Assembly (NCBI GenBank): GCA_030674915.1
Contig: JASXSV010000001.1
Span: 62,001-126,000, forward strand
DNA from: Candidatus Endonucleibacter bathymodioli
GTDB lineage: Bacteria > Pseudomonadota > Gammaproteobacteria > Pseudomonadales > Endozoicomonadaceae
Direction: 5' to 3'
DNA length: 64,000 bases
Part shown: positions 62,816 to 64,000 of the stretch, in pieces
Layout of the letters: every line of letters begins with the position of its first letter
Numbering within the stretch: position 1 is the first letter of the stretch
Made by a program: the position numbers and the translations under genes
The notes under the pieces: generated by a model
The model's input: only the letters and a program-made list of their open reading frames with translations
Told to the model about the DNA's origin: nothing
Databases searched by the model: none

Positions 62816-62854
62816 GGATTAGGATTAGGATTGGGATTGGGATTGGGATTGGGA
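62816..62854 (+). repeat. Hexanucleotide tandem repeat GGATTR
   Basis: Two GGATTA units, four GGATTG units and a partial unit, in the spacer between the convergent cysB and antiporter genes. Non-coding, unlike the other two hexamer repeats in the window. Confidence 0.95.
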
Positions 62855-62911
62855 TACCATATTTCCCTATATTAAGCTTAATATTTATCCTGCAGCACTT
62901 ATCCTGCGGCA

Positions 62912-64000
62912 CTATTTATGGAATGTTTTTTCAGCTTTAGCTATAGCGCTACTGCTACCACTAAGAACAACAATATCACCGACCTCCAACACTATTTCTG
63001 GCTCAGGAGCCAAAACTTGCTGACTACGACGGAATTCTACAATGCTACACCCCTCTATTTCAAGGCTGTGAAGACTGCTACCCAGAAGCACTGAATTTTC
63101 TTTAACAGTGATTGCATGGCGGTGTTCAGATATCTCACTATTCATCTGATAATCGTTTAAGCCAGGGTAATAACCATTTAGTATTTCATAGCGGTGCTCT
63201 CGAGTGTGATTGATACGCTTACGCACTAACTCAGAATCAAACCCAAGCATTAGCATTACATGTTTGACAATCAGCAGGCTAGATTCAAGCATTTCAGGTA
63301 TAACAACCGTCGCCCCAGCTTTTTTCAGCTCCTCAGTTTCATGAAAATGCTTAGTTCTGACTAGTATTGGAACGCTTAGTATTTTATCACGAATAGCTTT
63401 GACTGTTGTTAGAGCATCCTCAGATCTATCTATACAAATAACGATTTGACTAGCTCGAGCCAAACCGACGGCCTCCAAAAGCTCAATGCGTCGGCAATCG
63501 CCAAAAAAAACAGGGTCTCCAACTTTTCCTGCCTCCTCGACATGCATAGGGTCTTCATCGAGAACGACAAAGCTTTTACCCTCTTGTGCTAAAAAACGAC
63601 TAATAGTTTGACCAACACGTCCATAACCACATATCAATGTGTGGTGCTGGATATGAGCTGTTTTTATACGAATTTCTTCATCTTCGGCCTCAGGTTCTGT
63701 GATAACAGAGTTAACTTTTCTCTGTCTGAACAAACCGGTAATAATACGGCTGTTACGAATTAGAAGGGGCGCAATAATCATAGACAAAATGGTAATAGCC
63801 AACACAATCGAGGCTAAATCTCCACCTGTTTGACCATATTGAGAAGCTAGAGCAATCATAGCAAAACAAAACTCCCCACCCTGACACAGAAATAGAGCAG
63901 TTTTCATTGAAATATTTTTGGCTTCTCCATATGTACGGGCAAGAATCAGAACAATAAAAAATTTGAAAACCACCAAAGCGCTAGTTGCCAACATAACCAT
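62912..64000 (-). CDS. Monovalent cation:proton antiporter-2 (KefB/KefC type), C-terminal part
   Basis: The visible 362 residues begin in the membrane domain (hydrophobic helices with LFLCQGGEFCFAMIALAS), followed by an RCK nucleotide-binding domain (HTLICGYGRVGQTISRFL, FVVLDEDP) and a C-terminal RCK_C/TrkA-C domain (EIVLEVGDIVVLSGSSSAI). The ATG at 64000 is internal: most of the membrane domain lies past the window edge. Glutathione-gated Kef versus other CPA2 members cannot be distinguished from this part. Convergent with cysB. Confidence 0.88.
   Translation of the reverse strand: MVMLATSALVVFKFFIVLILARTYGEAKNISMKTALFLCQGGEFCFAMIALASQYGQTGGDLASIVLAITILSMIIAPLLIRNSRIITGLFRQRKVNSVITEPEAEDEEIRIKTAHIQHHTLICGYGRVGQTISRFLAQEGKSFVVLDEDPMHVEEAGKVGDPVFFGDCRRIELLEAVGLARASQIVICIDRSEDALTTVKAIRDKILSVPILVRTKHFHETEELKKAGATVVIPEMLESSLLIVKHVMLMLGFDSELVRKRINHTREHRYEILNGYYPGLNDYQMNSEISEHRHAITVKENSVLLGSSLHSLEIEGCSIVEFRRSQQVLAPEPEIVLEVGDIVVLSGSSSAIAKAEKTFHK

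Noticed and set aside
62816..62854. Telomere-like or origin iteron repeat
   Set aside because: The unit is a six-base GGATTR in a short convergent spacer, with no DnaA boxes or initiator gene nearby; a simple sequence repeat is the plainer reading.

Overview
The window reads as a stretch of chromosome from an AT-rich gammaproteobacterium. The housekeeping genes (dinG, tmcA, pdxH, glnD, sohB, pabB, prpBCD, purB, mnmA, icd, clpS-clpA-infA, nfuA, greB, cysB) all match gammaproteobacterial families, and the purB / mnmA / icd / clpS / clpA / infA order is the Escherichia/Pseudomonas-type neighbourhood with hflD and cspD absent. Long decayed intergenic tracts, many broken insertion sequences (IS3, IS5, IS30, IS256 types) and very large secreted proteins suggest a host-associated lineage, possibly near the Oceanospirillales/Endozoicomonas-like or marine symbiont groups. 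That placement is inference.

Layout. 1-8,560: two paralogous genes for large secreted or membrane-anchored proteins (the left one cut by the window edge), each preceded by debris of dinG, with IS5 and IS256 wrecks between them. 8,566-10,755: intact dinG. 10,948-13,234: a Sel1-repeat periplasmic protein and a glycerolipid acyltransferase. 13,529-13,605: tRNA-Pro(GGG). 13,973-16,147: tmcA. 16,187-18,666: a small secreted protein, then pdxH followed by a Tus-like replication-terminator protein. 19,158-23,844: glnD and sohB. 23,945-25,938: an IS256 wreck and pabB. 26,249-29,825: the 2-methylcitrate genes prpB, prpC, prpD. 30,793-31,650: a RIO kinase. 32,165-37,600: an 1,811-residue secreted protein with nucleotidyltransferase-like, degenerate OTU-like and Sel1-like segments. 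38,345-47,733: IS3 wreck, purB, a PLP dehydratase, mnmA, icd, clpS, clpA, infA. 48,290-51,131: a cluster of IS remnants including three IS5-type elements placed end to end. 51,919-58,962: a roughly 2,350-residue cadherin/VCBS-type adhesin with a LapA-like N-terminal retention module. 59,113-64,000: a Bcr/CflA exporter, nfuA, greB, cysB and a partial K+/H+ antiporter.

Functionally, most genes are ordinary metabolism: propionate breakdown (prpBCD) feeds pyruvate and succinate to central metabolism, where icd acts; clpS-clpA supplies the N-degron adaptor and unfoldase; glnD senses nitrogen; cysB controls sulfur assimilation. The accessory content is where the novelty lies: a mosaic paralog pair whose intact member carries 12 tandem NxT sequon tetrapeptides before a C-terminal membrane helix; a giant secreted protein with what look like disabled enzyme folds; a LapA-type adhesin without a nearby secretion system; and dispersed short intergenic repeats (called R1 and R2 here) that sit next to many gene ends.
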